DNA of 64,000 bases from Galerina marginata (GCA_023014335.1 JAECYW010000005.1:2728001-2792000); one strand, 5' to 3'; numbered from the stretch's first letter, positions 48,769-61,555 are shown. Program-made: numbers and translations. Notes: generated from the letters alone by a model not told the origin.

Positions 48769-50055
48769 CTGGTCACTGTGTACCTGTTACCTGTACCACT
48801 ATCCTTATCCTTCTCGTTATTTTCCGTCTCTCCTTACAACCGCGGCTACTTACAACTGCTGAACAGCACAAATCCTATTCCAGGAAGATACGAGCAGTAG
48901 CTTGCTATCCTTTTCCATCGCTGCAACACCGGCGCTTATGACCAACTTATGGATCGCCAGTGTTAAATAGCACAAATATTATTTTTGGTACATTACCGTA
49001 TATAAGTCCTGTATCCAATAGAATACATAGAACACCTAGAATTCACTAGAAATGATAGGACATTGATAGAACTGCTGGAGCGAGCTGGGAGCGAGCTGGA
49101 GACATACACTAAGGCAAGTCAATTACGTAATATCGGGCGGCTGATCCGCCTTGGCTGGCCCGGGGAACGTTATTTTCAACAACAGTAACAAATATGGCCA
49201 ATACATATGAAGGATTTGTGAAAGAGTCCCCAGACATGAACCACTCGATGGCCTGCTTATGTGTGCTAATCATTGATGCATCATCTCTTGTTTGATGCAT
49301 ATACTTTCCTCATACGTTTCGTCCTTAATGTGAGTCCAATTCAGCTTTGCCATTACATAGCCAACTTGAAGTATTCAGGCGCAGAAGTTTGTGTTCGTTA
49401 ATTATTCCAATGACCCGCCCTTGCACAATTCCATGGCTAAGTTGTCGCCCTTGATATCAAGGACCACCATTGCACCATGCACCATAAGGTTAAAATGGGC
49501 CGTGATTGTATAGAGAGGCCATCGTCGTCCGCGCAGAGTTGAGCTGAAGGAAACCGTTATCACTGATATTCCTACCGCAATGCGCCTCCAATCAGGCTCA
49601 CTCTCCCTTGCCCCTGTGAAGTCTTCTCTCCTAAGTCCCCTGCTTGCCAGCGATATATCGACGATTCTCGATCTTGGAGGGATATTTTTTTTTACCTCAG
49701 GCTTCTCCTTTGCAACCAATGGCTCCTGTACCTCACCAGACCTCACTGGTTCTTAACTTCTTATGCATGAACGAACCTGGGCCAGAAGGAAAGTAGTCGA
49801 GAAAAAGTGAGTAATTCAAGTTTTTGGGCGAAATTTACTTGCATGCCTGCACGCTTTACATCGTACCTAGAGAAACTTTACCCAAAGCAGTGCTGGAGAT
49901 TAGAAAAAATTTGGAGAGAGTCGGGTGATTTTCGCGGCGAGAGCGGGACGGCCGGTCCGTTAGCTTCCGGCCTTCCCTTTTTAAGATCCCCTTTTTTAAG
50001 ATTCGAAAAATCACTTTATTCCTTATCTTCCATCGATTCAACTCAATCTACCAAA
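48769..50055. other. Intergenic, no supported gene
   Basis: A minus-strand frame at 49402-49746 is open (about 114 codons, EPLVAKEKPEVKKNIPPRSR) but unrecognised, and could be chance. The stretch from 49900 carries the leader of the aldo-keto reductase gene. Confidence 0.45.
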
Positions 50056-51600
50056 ATGACAGTTGGCGGACCCAAGATAAAACTCAACAGTGGTGCTGAA
50101 ATTCCAGCGATTGGCTTAGGTGAGTGCCGAACGTCTAGCGCGCATGTTCAACTTCCTCATGTTAGGGGTTAGGCACCTGGCAATCTCAGAAAGGCGAAGT
50201 CGCCGCTGCAGTGACCTATGCCATTAAGGAGGTGGGTTACAGACACATTGATTGCGCTTGGTGAGAAAGATCCATATTGCCTACTACATAGTTTGCATTT
50301 TGTTGTCCGCTGACCCTGCAACCTGCTTAGGGCGTATGGGAACGAGAAAGAGGTCGGTGAAGGGATTCGTGCCTCTGGTGTCCCTAGGTCCGAAATATTT
50401 GTGGGTCCTGTGATATCTGTGGAAACGCGCTCTACGCGACTGGCGACTGATCCAATGCTTTTTTGTGTTACTTTCTCAGGTCACCAGCAAGCTATGGGGA
50501 ACCTATCACAACCGTGTTGAGGAGTGCCTCGACGAGACGCTCGCCAATCTCGGCACTGATTATCTGGATTGTGAGCTCGTGATCTTATTGGAGATGGAAA
50601 GCCTAATGATGAAAAATGCAATATCCAGTGTATCTTATCCATTGGCCAGTTCCCTTGAATCCCAAGGGCAATCACCCTGTATTTCCTTTACTCCCGAATG
50701 GGAAGCGGGATGTCTATCACGAATGGGATTTGAAGGACACCTGGAAACAAATGGAGGCAGTTGTAAAGAAGGGTGAGATGATTTTTCGAAGTCGTGGATC
50801 CTCCGGAGGCTCATGCCCAGTGACACGTTTTCAGGCAAGGTTAAATCGATCGGCGTTTCTAACTTCTCGGAGGCGAAACTGGAGGAGATCCTTCCAACAG
50901 CAGAGATCGTCCCCGCCGTTGACCAGGCAAGAAACTTTAGTCGAACGAAAAGGGAACTCTACTGAGTGCACTAATACAGCTCGAAATCCACGTGTACAAT
51001 CCTCAACATAAGATTGTTTCGTACCTCAAGTCGAAAGGAATTCTGCCACAAGCCTATTCCCCTCTCGGCTCCACTGGTTCTCCACTCTTGACCGATGAAG
51101 TCGCAGTAAATTTAGCAACGAAACATTCCTTACAACCCGCGGATATTCTCCTGGGCTACCTTGGTACGTTACGATATATCGTCACTTTCCAGACTTTTGT
51201 TGAGCCTTGAGCGATATCCACTTCGGTGTTCTAGTCGCAAAGGGAATAGTTGTCCTTCCGAAGTCTGTCACTCCAGCACGCATCGCTGTCAATTTCACAG
51301 GCGCCATAGCCGCTGCCGAAAAGTTAGACGCTGCCGATATTGAGAAATTAGACGGCCTCGCGGCTGGCGGGAAGCAGAAGAGGTCAGTGTTTCCCGCGTT
51401 CTGTCTAAATCTTTACTGAAATTCCGTGTATACGCTGACGGTCGTTTTACTTATTATTGTTATCCTTCACAGATTTATCACCCCACCTTGGCGTACGTAC
51501 CAACTTTCAATTGATCAATTATTGGGGATATATCCAAATTCTTACTACGTTTCCTTCAGCCGTCGAGCTTGGATTCGAGCACTGGCCTGCTCTGGTTTGA
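50056..51600 (+). CDS. Aldo-keto reductase
   Basis: NADPH-dependent carbonyl reductase of the AKR superfamily. Spliced model: 50056-50119, 50173-50260, 50331-50400, 50480-50570, 50629-50772, 50835-50926, 50980-51163, 51235-51382, 51473-51492 and 51560-51600, giving 313 aa, the family's usual length. The catalytic tetrad is visible: Asp in HIDCAWAYGNE, Tyr in the same motif, Lys in TSKLWG and His in [33 protein letters not shown] and [12 protein letters not shown] are also typical. The protein ends in GFEHWPALV. Intron 6 (50927-50979) starts with GC instead of GT (CAG|GCAAGA), a minor but valid class. The last coding exons are tiny (20 and 41 nt). Myo-inositol oxygenase lies 1.5 kb downstream, so reduction of D-glucuronate is a possible role (inference). 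Confidence 0.9.
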
Positions 51601-53008
51601 TCTCGAATGGATGAGAGCTTGATGAGAGCGCCATTTGATCGGATACAATTAAATGAATTGAGGCTCAGTATGTCGTCACCCAGAAGCGGCCGCCTGTCCA
51701 AATGTAACTAAGTAGACGTCCCCTAAATGATGTTTTCGTGGCCGAGAAGTTTATTTCCTGAAATGTATGACACTCAAAGACAGCTTATTAACACGCCAAA
51801 GCTTCATTTACTTTCTACATGTTGAACGCCTCCTAAGTATCTCGTTGCACGTCGTAGATCCTTATAAACTGACCGTTCAAGGCCGGATGCATTAGAAGTC
51901 AGACATGCCTACGGTAGCCCACGGCTCACCCAGCGAATATCGCGGAGCCGCAAGGCATGCACCCTCAGATGTACAAACCTTATGAGAAAATCAAAGAGAA
52001 TAAAATGTATGTAAAAGGTTGGTGAGAACGCAGGCAAGGCAGGAAACTGATTTTGAACTTTGAAGCTACTTGATGGAGTTGAGCCAGTGATGAAGCATAT
52101 TAACTTGGGAAATACTTACGCCAATTGCATGCACTGGCCCATATTGGGCCCATACCAATATACCATTGATGCGCTCGGGGATCCTCTGAACCCTGGAGTT
52201 CCCCGATTGCCGCGAATAGCTTGCGAGGCCATCTCCAGATCGAGGATCTGTGTAGGATAACGTGGCTGCTGAGATCAATCTCGAAAATGAAGTGGTGCTT
52301 GGGCAACGGACTTACATATCCCGGGTTGTCTTCAAGTTCTTTGGAAGACAACCTGGAGTCTGTAGCGCCTATACGTCTCTGTACGTACGCCCGTAGAAAA
52401 GCGGAAGTTATTAGGTTATACAAGAGGACTAGTTGTAAGAACTTTTATCTAATGAGCTACAACTTACCACTTGAAATAATACAGGCTAAAGTTCCCGTGC
52501 AGAATGTATACGACATGAGCCGATTTCGGTGGACCTTGCATATGAATAATTTATTGGAATGAATGGACCAGCTGTGCTATTATTGTCTATAACGCACCCC
52601 CCGGCCAACGGAATACTCTATCAGTTGAGATGACCTTGCAAAGGGCCTGGCCTATCAATTGAGGAACAGTAGACGGCGAGAGGGGTCATAGCCCCTCACA
52701 CCGAATTCTCGTCGCAAGGAACTGCAAGGAAGCGAAGAAGTAGACTTAATTGGACTTGAGTGCAGGGACAAAGCCATGCGAGCTGTTGTAACAACACGTG
52801 GCAACGCGCGTGGCCAGCCCATCCAGATCTGGGCCAACCCGTCTCCCAAGCCCAGTCATCTTTTCAAATGGTCATGAATGTCCACAACACTGAAACCCAA
52901 TAATGTTATGCCTCGTAGCTGCGAACTTGATTCTGTTAATAATTCCGTCTCAATCGCCGATTGGGCCTCTCTCTCAGGCGCCACTTCACCGGACCACCAC
53001 CTCGAAAT
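51601..53008. other. Intergenic between AKR and MIOX, no supported gene
   Basis: Short unrecognised frames only. The right end contains the MIOX promoter, with GATAAAAGG at about 53009 as a TATA-like element and a short pyrimidine-rich leader. Confidence 0.45.
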
Positions 53009-53096
53009 GATAAAAGGCCGGCATCCCTTTGTCACATTGACCAGCAACCTCCCCTCTCCGATTTTGTCCTTCCATCCTCTCTCTTGACGAACAAAA

Positions 53097-54378
53097 ATGC
53101 CTGGTACTGCCACTCTGAATGCCGGTCGTGAGCTTGATGCCACCTCCGACGCCGTCGACGAAGGTATGCCACCGTTTAAGTGGATGGTGTCTTGATGTTA
53201 ATCCTCGACTCTAGTAAACGTTATCAAGGGCAAGATCTGGAACGAAAAATCCGAATTCGACGATGGAATGGATAAATCCCAATTCCGTGACTACGAAGCG
53301 GCCTGCGACCGCGTCAAAGCTTTTTACAAGGAGCAACACGGTTCGTGACTTTGATTCCTTTCCTTTTTCTGTTACCGACCTGTGATATACAGAAAAACAA
53401 ACGGTGGCCTTTAACATTAAGGCTCGAGTCGACTTCAAGAGCCGTAAGCGCGCTCGTATGAGCGTCTGGGAGGCGATCGAAATGTTAAACACATTAATTG
53501 ATGACTCCGACCCTGATGTTAGTATCCTGACCACCTTAAAATTCCCCCTTCTCATGACGTCAATACCATTTGCAGACCAGCATGTCCCAAATCGAACATT
53601 TACTACAAACGGCTGAAGCTATTCGAAGGGACGGTAAGCCTGAATGGATGCAGGTTAGTTAATCCCCTCGGCGTCGTTTTCAGTCGATGCTCATAATCCA
53701 ACAGGTGACTGGTCTGCTGCACGATCTTGGGAAACTCTTGTTGCTTTTCGGATCTGAGGGTCAATGGGACGTCGTCGGTGTGAGTTATTTCTTCTCTATG
53801 ATTAATTAATTCCGTTGCTCACAAAACCTTGCAGGACACTTTCGGTAAGTTTCGTTTTATGGAATCGCCCTGTGATAAGGTTTAACACAGCTACCCCAGT
53901 CGTTGGATGCAAATTCTCAGATAAGATTATCTACCCTGAGACGTTTAAAAGCAATCCCGATTCCTATGATGCTGTCTACTCGACTGAATATGGGATCTAC
54001 AAGCCGCACTGCGGCCTTGACAATGTCATGCTCTCGTGGGGCCACGACGAAGTAAGCCGTCCCAACCCCATTCCCCACTTTCTCATGATTGACGTTCTTG
54101 ATTGAATTTAGTACCTTTACAACGTCCTCAAGGATCAGTCGTCTCTCCCCGCCGAAGCCCTGGCCATGATTCGCTACCACAGCTTCTACCCATGGCACAG
54201 GGAAGGTGCCTATTCGCACCTGACGAACGAAAAAGATATCCAGATACTGGAAGCGGTTAAGGCTTTCAATCCATACGACCTCTACAGCAAAAGCGACAAG
54301 CCCTGTAACGTCGAGGAGCTACGGCCGTACTATCAAAATTTAATTGCGAAATTCTTCCCTCCTGTTCTCGACTGGTGA
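53097..54378 (+). CDS. MIOX: myo-Inositol oxygenase
   Basis: Di-iron enzyme that cleaves myo-inositol with O2 to D-glucuronate. Spliced model: 53097-53163, 53215-53340, 53393-53517, 53576-53653, 53705-53779, 53835-53844 (10 nt), 53891-54051 and 54112-54378, giving 302 aa. Family motifs include [59 protein letters not shown] (iron ligands His-Asp), [52 protein letters not shown] and [12 protein letters not shown]. The protein ends in FFPPVLDW, like other MIOX proteins. The 10-nt exon encodes Asp-Thr-Phe plus one base and is required for phase. Confidence 0.95.
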
Positions 54379-54805
54379 TTATTCCCCCTAGATTTCCCCC
54401 CTTATTATGGTTCCTTGCTTTCCTCCTAGACGATCTTGCTTTGCTATCCACGTCCCTGCTCACCATAATGGTCTTATTTATTATTTCCTCGGCTGTAGCC
54501 TCGCTTATAGACTAAGTATCGCATTCCAAACATCCTAGACATGCATGCACTTACAAGTACGATTTATACCTTAATCATTGTTGCAGTACCACTATACATA
54601 GACACTTGTATCAACTACCTTTTTCTCCCGCGTTGATCCCGAGAATATATTATTATATACGTCCCGAACGGAACACCGAAGTCCACGTCAACCTGCCCAC
54701 GTTCGCGATGATCGGCGGTTGATGTACGCCCTGATAAGATAATAAAAAAAGTGCATACTTCTGAGATCCCAGACATCCATTCATCTTGCCCTTTGAAATA
54801 CCACC

Positions 54806-56081
54806 ATGTCAGAAGATCTTGTTCCAGAAAGTACGCTACCATACCCACCCATCCATCAGGACAAGAAATTCGTCGTACTGTCCGATTGGTTGGCTCACAT
54901 ATTTTGACGTATTGCCTGATGCCACCGGCTGACTCTTTCTCTTTTTCTGCAACACAACAGGGATGGCACGATAACCACATACGATTCTAATGATTGTACG
55001 TCAATTAACCTCCATGTACCAATCAAACTCGTGTTGGTTACTTACTGTCGATCTTAGATATGACCGATAATCTGGGCTTTGGAAAAGCAAGACGGAGGCA
55101 AGGCAACCTAGACATCCTCGCTGGCGAGGACACATTCAGGTAATGCTCAATTAGACGTACTACAAGCCTCAATGTCGACTTAAAGGGTTTCTTGGGTGCT
55201 TCTCGGTGCAGAGATGGCTTTCGCAAAATGTTGGCCAGCGTTGTTACGAATGGTCATACATTCGAGGAATGTAAAGAGGTTCTTAGAAGAGGTTCGTGTC
55301 TGGCTTGATCCTCGGAGAGCCCGTCAAAATCTGAATTTCCCTACCATCTAGATATCAAGCTAGATCCAGGCTTTAAGGAGTTTTACGACTGGTGCAAGCA
55401 GCATGATATTCCTGTCATTATCGTTTCCAGGTATGTCTCGGGGCAACCACAAACGCCGCCCCATCATTCGTTATGTCGGAGAGCTGATGAAAAGGGAACT
55501 CTCCAGTGGAATGGCTCCACTTATTCGTGCAGTCCTCTCCAACCTCCTCGGGCAGGAAGCTGCAGATGAGATCGAGATCATTGCCAACGATGTAGAGGTT
55601 TTTTCAGACGGAAAATGGGAAATCAAGTTTAGACATCCGTCAAGGTAAGCCAAGCTCACACAGGAAGTGCCCTTGACCATTTCTTCAGCGTGCCCATAAA
55701 TCTCTTCGAGCCGTTCTAACTGAAAATCAATGTAGTGGCTTCGGGCATGACAAATCTCAGGCAATCCTTCCTTACCGCAAATTAAAACATCCCCCTACTC
55801 TCTTTTTTTTCGGCGACGGGGTGTCGGGTATGTAACATTTTTCTACATCTCCACTGGGCAGAACGCTGACGCGGCGTCAAAAAATAAATAAAGATATCTC
55901 GGCTGCAAAGCACGCGGACGCCCTATTCGTCAAGACAAAACCAGACGGGGAAAATGACCTCGCGGTGTATTGCCAAAAGCAAGGCATCAAGCACGCTTTA
56001 TTTTCGGATTTCTCAATGGCCCTACCGGTGGTAGCATCCATCGTGGAAGGGGAAAAAACCATCCATGAGGTCGTACAATAG
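54806..56081 (+). CDS. HAD-superfamily phosphatase (Ynl010w/Pyp1-like)
   Basis: Cytosolic phosphatase of the HAD superfamily with the nucleophile motif LSDWDGTITTYDSND. Later text NLGFGKARRRQGNLDILAGE, YDWCKQHDIPVIIVSSGMAP, the Lys of GFGHDKSQAI, and the acidic motif LFFFGDGVSDISAAKHADAL complete the fold. Yeast Ynl010w/Pyp1 and plant or bacterial MtnX-like enzymes are the closest families I recall; Pyp1 removes phosphate from polyol phosphates. The end MALPVVASIVEGEKTIHEVV fits. The outer limits are given; there are about seven exons. The first exon is uncertain: from the ATG at 54806 a GTACGC donor gives the wrong phase, while a weak GTTCCA donor gives the right one. Thus the N-terminal few residues are not settled. 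Confidence 0.8.
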
Positions 56082-56684
56082 ACTGCACGACCGTCGACGG
56101 CGCCCGCACCAGGTTTCATCACCATCTACCTGAAATGCTTGTGAGAGAATCTGGAGGAACGAACAGAAATGATTGACCTAGGAAGAATAATCTCAAGGCT
56201 GCGTAGAATGCACAATGATTAAAAATATTCGATACATACAGGTATACATAGACGAAACCAGACTAAACCTCGGTTCCTGTGCCCTAGCGGCCGCCTAAAG
56301 GCTATCTTCGACTCGTTTCAGAAAACATTACAATTAGGCAGTCGAGTTCCGACAGTGCGGGAGAGTTTTGGCAACCAAGATTGAGTGCGTTTAAAATCGG
56401 CGATCAACCAAGCGAGGAACGGCGCAACCTTGCGCCACGTTCTGGAATAATGTTCCCGCAAGATGTTGCCACGAGATATTGGGTATGTAGCCGGCGGTTT
56501 CGAAGGCGCGCGAATCCAGGAGATGTGCAAAGAAGGATACAACGGGTGACGATTATTCGGATGCGTCAGGAATTAATGATTGGCCCTATTCTCGCGGCTT
56601 CGACATCCTGTGAGAAATCAGGGGCTGTGCAGGTTAGAGGACGAGTGGATATGGCGGCAAGGGCAAAATATCATATCGCTGCCA
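56082..56684. other. Converging 3' flanks, no gene
   Basis: Tail-to-tail intergenic stretch between the HAD phosphatase (+) and the TBC-domain gene (-). A plus-strand frame at 56381-56785 is open but overlaps the TBC coding end and has no motif. Confidence 0.5.
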
Positions 56685-58839
56685 TCATGAACCTGAGGTT
56701 AGGCCGTTCATTATCTTTTCGCTCATACCAGCAAGAGCGCCCCCGACCCAACCGCCCAGACGTTTCCAGTCCTTGGAGTTGCTAGGATGCAGACGACCTT
56801 GGGGGATCCCGAAGAGGAAGCCATAACCGTTACTGTTGTTGTTGCGTGCTCTGATACCATATACCGCCATGGCCACGCCCAAAACCAAGACGGTCCCAGC
56901 GAGCATCGTTTTTCTCTCCACTTTTCCGAATGGAGATTTTCTGAGTTTGCGGAGTCGTCGTTGCTCCTTGCCTACTTCTTTCCCCTCCTTGTCTTTGCCA
57001 AGAGACGTGTCCTTCCGATCTAAGTCTATGTCCAGGTAAGGGTATACAACAAGCTCGGGGTGAGATACCATGGCTTCGGCCGTGGTGTCTGAGGGTAACC
57101 CAGCAGGTGACTCTGACCAGGTGAAAACGACACTCTGTGGTCCCATGATGGTCGAGAGGGCAAGCCCGGAGTGTGAAGGTGGGTACTCCTTGTACAGTGC
57201 GTCAGCGTGCCTTAGCAATTCGGTCAGGAAAATATTCGTGCTTGCGGGTTTGGGTTCAGAGGGGATAGGAGGTGGTGGCGATAGTGACTGTAGATGCTCT
57301 TCCTGCTCGCTCTCGGAGGGAGTCATAATGGGAAGCGTGGCCTCAGGTGCTGGTAGTTCTAAGCTTCTTGACGATGCGGATGGTCGCGAGACAAGATCAA
57401 CATCGTCATTCAGCGGCTGTTCGCTACTATTTGATGACGCAGCGACATACTCGGTCCCCGCAGAAACCACATTGGTTCCGTTGGTTTTCGGAATTTCTTC
57501 CCGAACATCATCAATGAGGATAGGCGACTGTTCGCCAACCTCAGGTACTCCGGTCGCACCATCAAGAATCAGATCGAGATTGTCCTCTGTTGCGGCCGGT
57601 TCCTCCGCGACGCTCGATGAACTCAGAGTGTTGATCTCGTCGGCCTCTTCTTTAAAGAAAGTATTGTCGTCATCACGGCCGTCCTGAGATTCCTCGATTT
57701 TCCAGGACGATACCTCGGCCTCCACCGCGTCATCGTTTTGAACATCATCTACGAGGTTCGGCAAGCTGCTGAGGAGGGAGTGTATCATCCCATCTTCGTC
57801 TTCTTCTTCAAGTCGGATGACTTCCTTTTTCCGCGAAAGGATTATCTATTTATTATTAGAAAAATAAGCACAAAACTAAGAGAACACTCACTGCGGCGGC
57901 CAAGTACACTGAAGCTATAGGTGGTCGGCAAAGCAGGTAATCGAAAACGTGCTGAATGAGAGGCAAAGTAGGCATGTCATGAGCGAAGAGTGTCAATAGA
58001 TTTGACAATGCATAAAATGGAAGTGGCGAGTTCCTTCAAACAAGTGAGGTCAGGGATGGTGAAAGCACTGCTTCATGGGAGATACCACACCTTTCAAGCA
58101 CCTGCGCAAAATCTGGGTCCACCAGCCGAATGAGGTTTTTCGTCACCCTAGATCATATATTTCAGTTTTAGCACTCATCGTCATTCTGAATGAGCTTACC
58201 TCAGTAATCCAAGTACAGGCTCCAGTCCGGATCCCATAGAATCTCTGAGCCTGTGCAAGCTGACTTTCTCTACACATACTAACTGCAACTCTGGCGGTAG
58301 CGTTAAGAAAAGGACAGTGACAATATCGTGGTATCCCTAGGAGCAAAGAAGGTTCATTTAAAAGAAGAAATGCGAAATTTCTGCTCTCACTTGGAAATAA
58401 CTCAAGCGAGGCCGTTTTCGAAATAATGAAATAAGAAGTTTGTGGAGGGCGGCCTGCAGCGTTTCTCTATCATATTTAGGTTCTGTAGACCCCACTTCAG
58501 TGATATATTAGGCAAGAAGTAGCAGGTGATTCCCACCCACTGGATAGAGAACGAAACTGCGGTCGGTGTCCAACCCGATCTGTCGTTCATCCTGGTGAGG
58601 TGGTTCCTCGTCCACCAAAAATATTTTTGAAGGTATATCGTCCTTCGCCCTTGACACATGCAAAAGCTTTGGCCTAGGACCTGGTAAATTTGTGGGCTAT
58701 TGAAGTAGTAAATCCATAAATACCATATGTCCACCCGTGCTTCTCCAAATCCACCTTTTTGCAAGCTTTTTTCTCGAAGATCGTCCCAGTCTAAGGGCTG
58801 GGGTTTAGGTTTCGTTTGATAGTTCTCGTTTGTGGGCAT
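56685..58839 (-). CDS. TBC-domain RabGAP, Gyp8/TBC1D20-like, tail-anchored
   Basis: GTPase-activating protein for a Rab (Rab1/Ypt1-type in the homologues), on ER or Golgi membranes. The start MPTNENYQTKPKPQPLDWDD leads into LREKSLQKGGFGEARVDIW. Later exons encode PHQDERQIGLDTDRSFVLYP, LQAALHKLLISLFRKRPRLS, YHDIVTVLFLTLPPELQLVC, KVSLHRLRDSMGSGLEPVLG and TKNLIRLVDPDFAQVLER. Together these are the order and spacing of the Gyp8/TBC1D20 TBC domain, whose catalytic Arg/Gln fingers are expected in the RSF and YHD regions. The last exon (from about 57848) is a long acidic, Ser-rich linker followed by one hydrophobic segment, MLAGTVLVLGVAMAVYGIR, near the C-terminus, as in TBC1D20. Only outer limits are given; about six exons. 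Confidence 0.85.
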
Positions 58840-59577
58840 AGCTGCAGGTCAAGGGGTAAGCTGAAAGGATGAATGACGCCCGTCGTCGACCCGTCGTTCA
58901 ACGTTGGAAACAGTCGGGTCACATCGTTAGTCACGCCTCGGGCCGTTCCACACCGCCTTTTTCCACTCCACCGAAGGCATTTCCCATGTTCTATCATCCC
59001 CTTCCCTATTGCTTCCCCAGCTTGCCACCTGGACCACTGAGCAATTTTTAGTCTTGAAGGATCGGAAATGCTTCTCATTTTTTAACAGTCTTCTGTTACA
59101 GACACGTTGACATTCACATCTGACAGAAAGAAACTGCCTGGGCTGTCGGCCAGTTCAGGAAACATCTGGTCTATATCATTTCTTTTCTGCTTCGACTCGT
59201 TTAAGCCTGGACCTGGAAGGCCTCATTGCAACCTGTAACGTCAGAATTGGTCTCATGTCGGGACATTTTGTGGGGAACGCGTTTGCAAGGTGGCAAAACA
59301 CAGTTCACAGCCTCGTGTTGGGACAGCCTGGTGCATAAATAGCACGAAGGCGGTGAAATATTTTTGGAGCCTTTCACGGAGTCCTGTGTCCGCACACTGC
59401 TCGTCATATCACTCCAGCCCGTCGATTTCCGAGACAGCTGAATGCTCTGCTTTTGCCTTCTTTCTCCGTACCCAACCGTCACTAGGACAGTCGTAAGTGT
59501 TTTTCGTTCCTCGGTTCTCGTATTGTCTTACAAGACCCTGATTGAGCAGATTCTCCAACTGTGAATCTATTCTGTCA
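58840..59577. other. Intergenic, no supported gene
   Basis: Divergent region between the TBC gene (-) and the small secreted protein (+). Only short frames are seen. Confidence 0.45.
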
Positions 59578-59868
59578 ATGATGCAATTCCAGCTGCGCTT
59601 AGCGCTCCTCTTGACCGCAGCTTTGTTGGCTCTGGCATCACAAGTACCTAACCCACCTTCAGAAAGTGTGCAGTCCAGCTTTGTCGATCCTGTATCGTCT
59701 TCGAGCACCCATGGACTGACCTCAAGATGGAGATGGCCAAGTCGGAGTTTCCCCAGAGCTGGTGTCTCGCGTCAAGACGCTCGAGCTATGGAATCCCAAA
59801 AACACGAGTCTTCTTCGTCGCTACCACCACGACGTTTAGTCCGCAGGCGTCGCCCCATGCATCCGTGA
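59578..59868 (+). CDS. Small secreted protein, 96 aa, basic C-terminus
   Basis: Single-exon frame. The start MMQFQLRLALLLTAALLALA is a strong signal peptide, cleaved probably after ALASQ-region residues. The mature part is short, Ser/Pro/Arg-rich and has no cysteine. It contains dibasic or polybasic sites (LPPRRLVRRRRP) that Kex2-type proteases could cut. The protein has no match I recall. It might be a secreted peptide precursor or effector-like protein, or a chance frame after a hydrophobic start. Codon use is unremarkable. Confidence 0.4.
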   Translation: MMQFQLRLALLLTAALLALASQVPNPPSESVQSSFVDPVSSSSTHGLTSRWRWPSRSFPRAGVSRQDARAMESQKHESSSSLPPRRLVRRRRPMHP

Positions 59869-61555
59869 TTGAAGCCTGTCACTTTTCTCCTACCGGACGT
59901 GAGCATCCTGTTTGTTTTTCCAAAATGAATTCTTATTGTTGTCCACCAGGATTTTTCATTTCTCGCGCCTCTGGGCACTTACGTTATTTATACTCTCGAG
60001 ACCTCCGTCCTTGCGCTACCTTCCCCCATCCAGATGAACTGTGACAACCCATAGAGGATGACTTTTACGTTATAAGGGACACTCCAGTACGATTACTAGC
60101 GGACTCTCATTTGACGATTAACACCACGTTTAGACTTTCAATAGACAACCTATAGACAATCTCTCCTTAATCGCGTGCATTCATTCCCTGTCTGCTGTGC
60201 ACTTTGAATTATTAAAATACTCAAGTAGTATGACACCAATTTCCCCACCATAGCCTTCCCCACCCATAGCCATGATATAAAGGCTTGCTACAGATCAAGT
60301 CCTGCCTCGAGGACTTCCTTTTAATTAATTAATTTTCTACGTTCCTGTCCCAAACATGTACCCCGGTCCCCAGTGTCTGGGGCTAGGTGAAGATCGACTG
60401 ATGTCGATGCATTCCTGGACAACAAATTCGGGCTTTCGAATCTGAGGTGACTATACTCCAGATGCTGGTTCTACATTCATCTTGCGGGGATGACCGAAAT
60501 TGAACGAGCAATTTGAATGGTTCCTGAATGCTTTCAGAGCAAAGGCATTGCAGACTACATAAGCACCGTCGCCTTCAAGCCTCGGGAAGCCTTCAAGCCT
60601 CGGGAAGTTGACAATTAGCGCTAGCGTTTTGAGAGCTTCTATTCCCGAAGGTTTAGAGGAGTGGGTCCTAGAAAACTACATCAGAGAAAGCCTATTGCAG
60701 AATATGGAGGCAGGATACCATAAGGTATCTTCCATGACGGTAAGACAGATGGCGAAAGGCGCATCTAGAGCCGGGAGATGAACTTAATGTCAATAATAAT
60801 TTTGCGCCTCAAGACGAGTCACTTGTAGTTATGGACTGTCAAAATGGGCATGTCAGGCAGGCCATTAATCATCGACTGGTGGAACCAGACATTCTGGGCA
60901 ATAACTGGGATTGGATCGGAGTAGTGGCATCGATTACTGAGAGCCGGAAGTCGCCAAAGAAATCCAGGCAGTGAATGTATGAGTGAAAATAGCAAAAAAC
61001 ATCAATTCGGTTACGTGGGGAAAGCTTAACCAAGCTGGGTGCGAAAAGTCGAATGCGTCTTGTGAATCGAATCTGGATACAATGCGACTTTCATATGGCA
61101 AAGCTTCGAGGTTTGTATTTAGCTTTAGGATGAACGTCATTTCGCTCGATGTCCCTGGGCCTGGAATACGTGGAGGCGACATTGACCATGGAGGTAGCGG
61201 CAGGTCATCGATTAGGAGGAAATGGTAGAAAGGTAGTCATAGCTGCAGAGATATTCGCTACGAAGGAGGGATATGATTTCTGTATATGATAGAAAACTCT
61301 TCATTCAAGTTTCGCACACATATACCCAACTCTCCATACAGAGGGCCAGGACTCTCGATTACAGAGGTTCCCAACAAATGGCGAGTTATAGAGATTGATA
61401 TTGTTGAAGCACATTGTAGGCAACAAAAATGCGATGAATTTATATCAGGGTTGGTAGTAGGAGACGGGTGAAACTTTTCGGAAGCCTCCTAGCTGCGAGG
61501 CGGCAATCGCGGGAATGTACATCAGGCTGATAATCTCGTAGAGAGGTGTATCAAT
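59869..61555. other. Intergenic 1.7 kb, no supported gene
   Basis: No recognisable coding sequence on either strand. A tandem duplication of 18 bp is at 60571-60606. AT-rich text such as TTAATTAATTAATTT occurs at about 60320. Confidence 0.5.
60571..60606 (+). repeat. 18-bp tandem duplication
   Basis: Two perfect copies of GCCTTCAAGCCTCGGGAA in direct succession. Confidence 0.85.
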
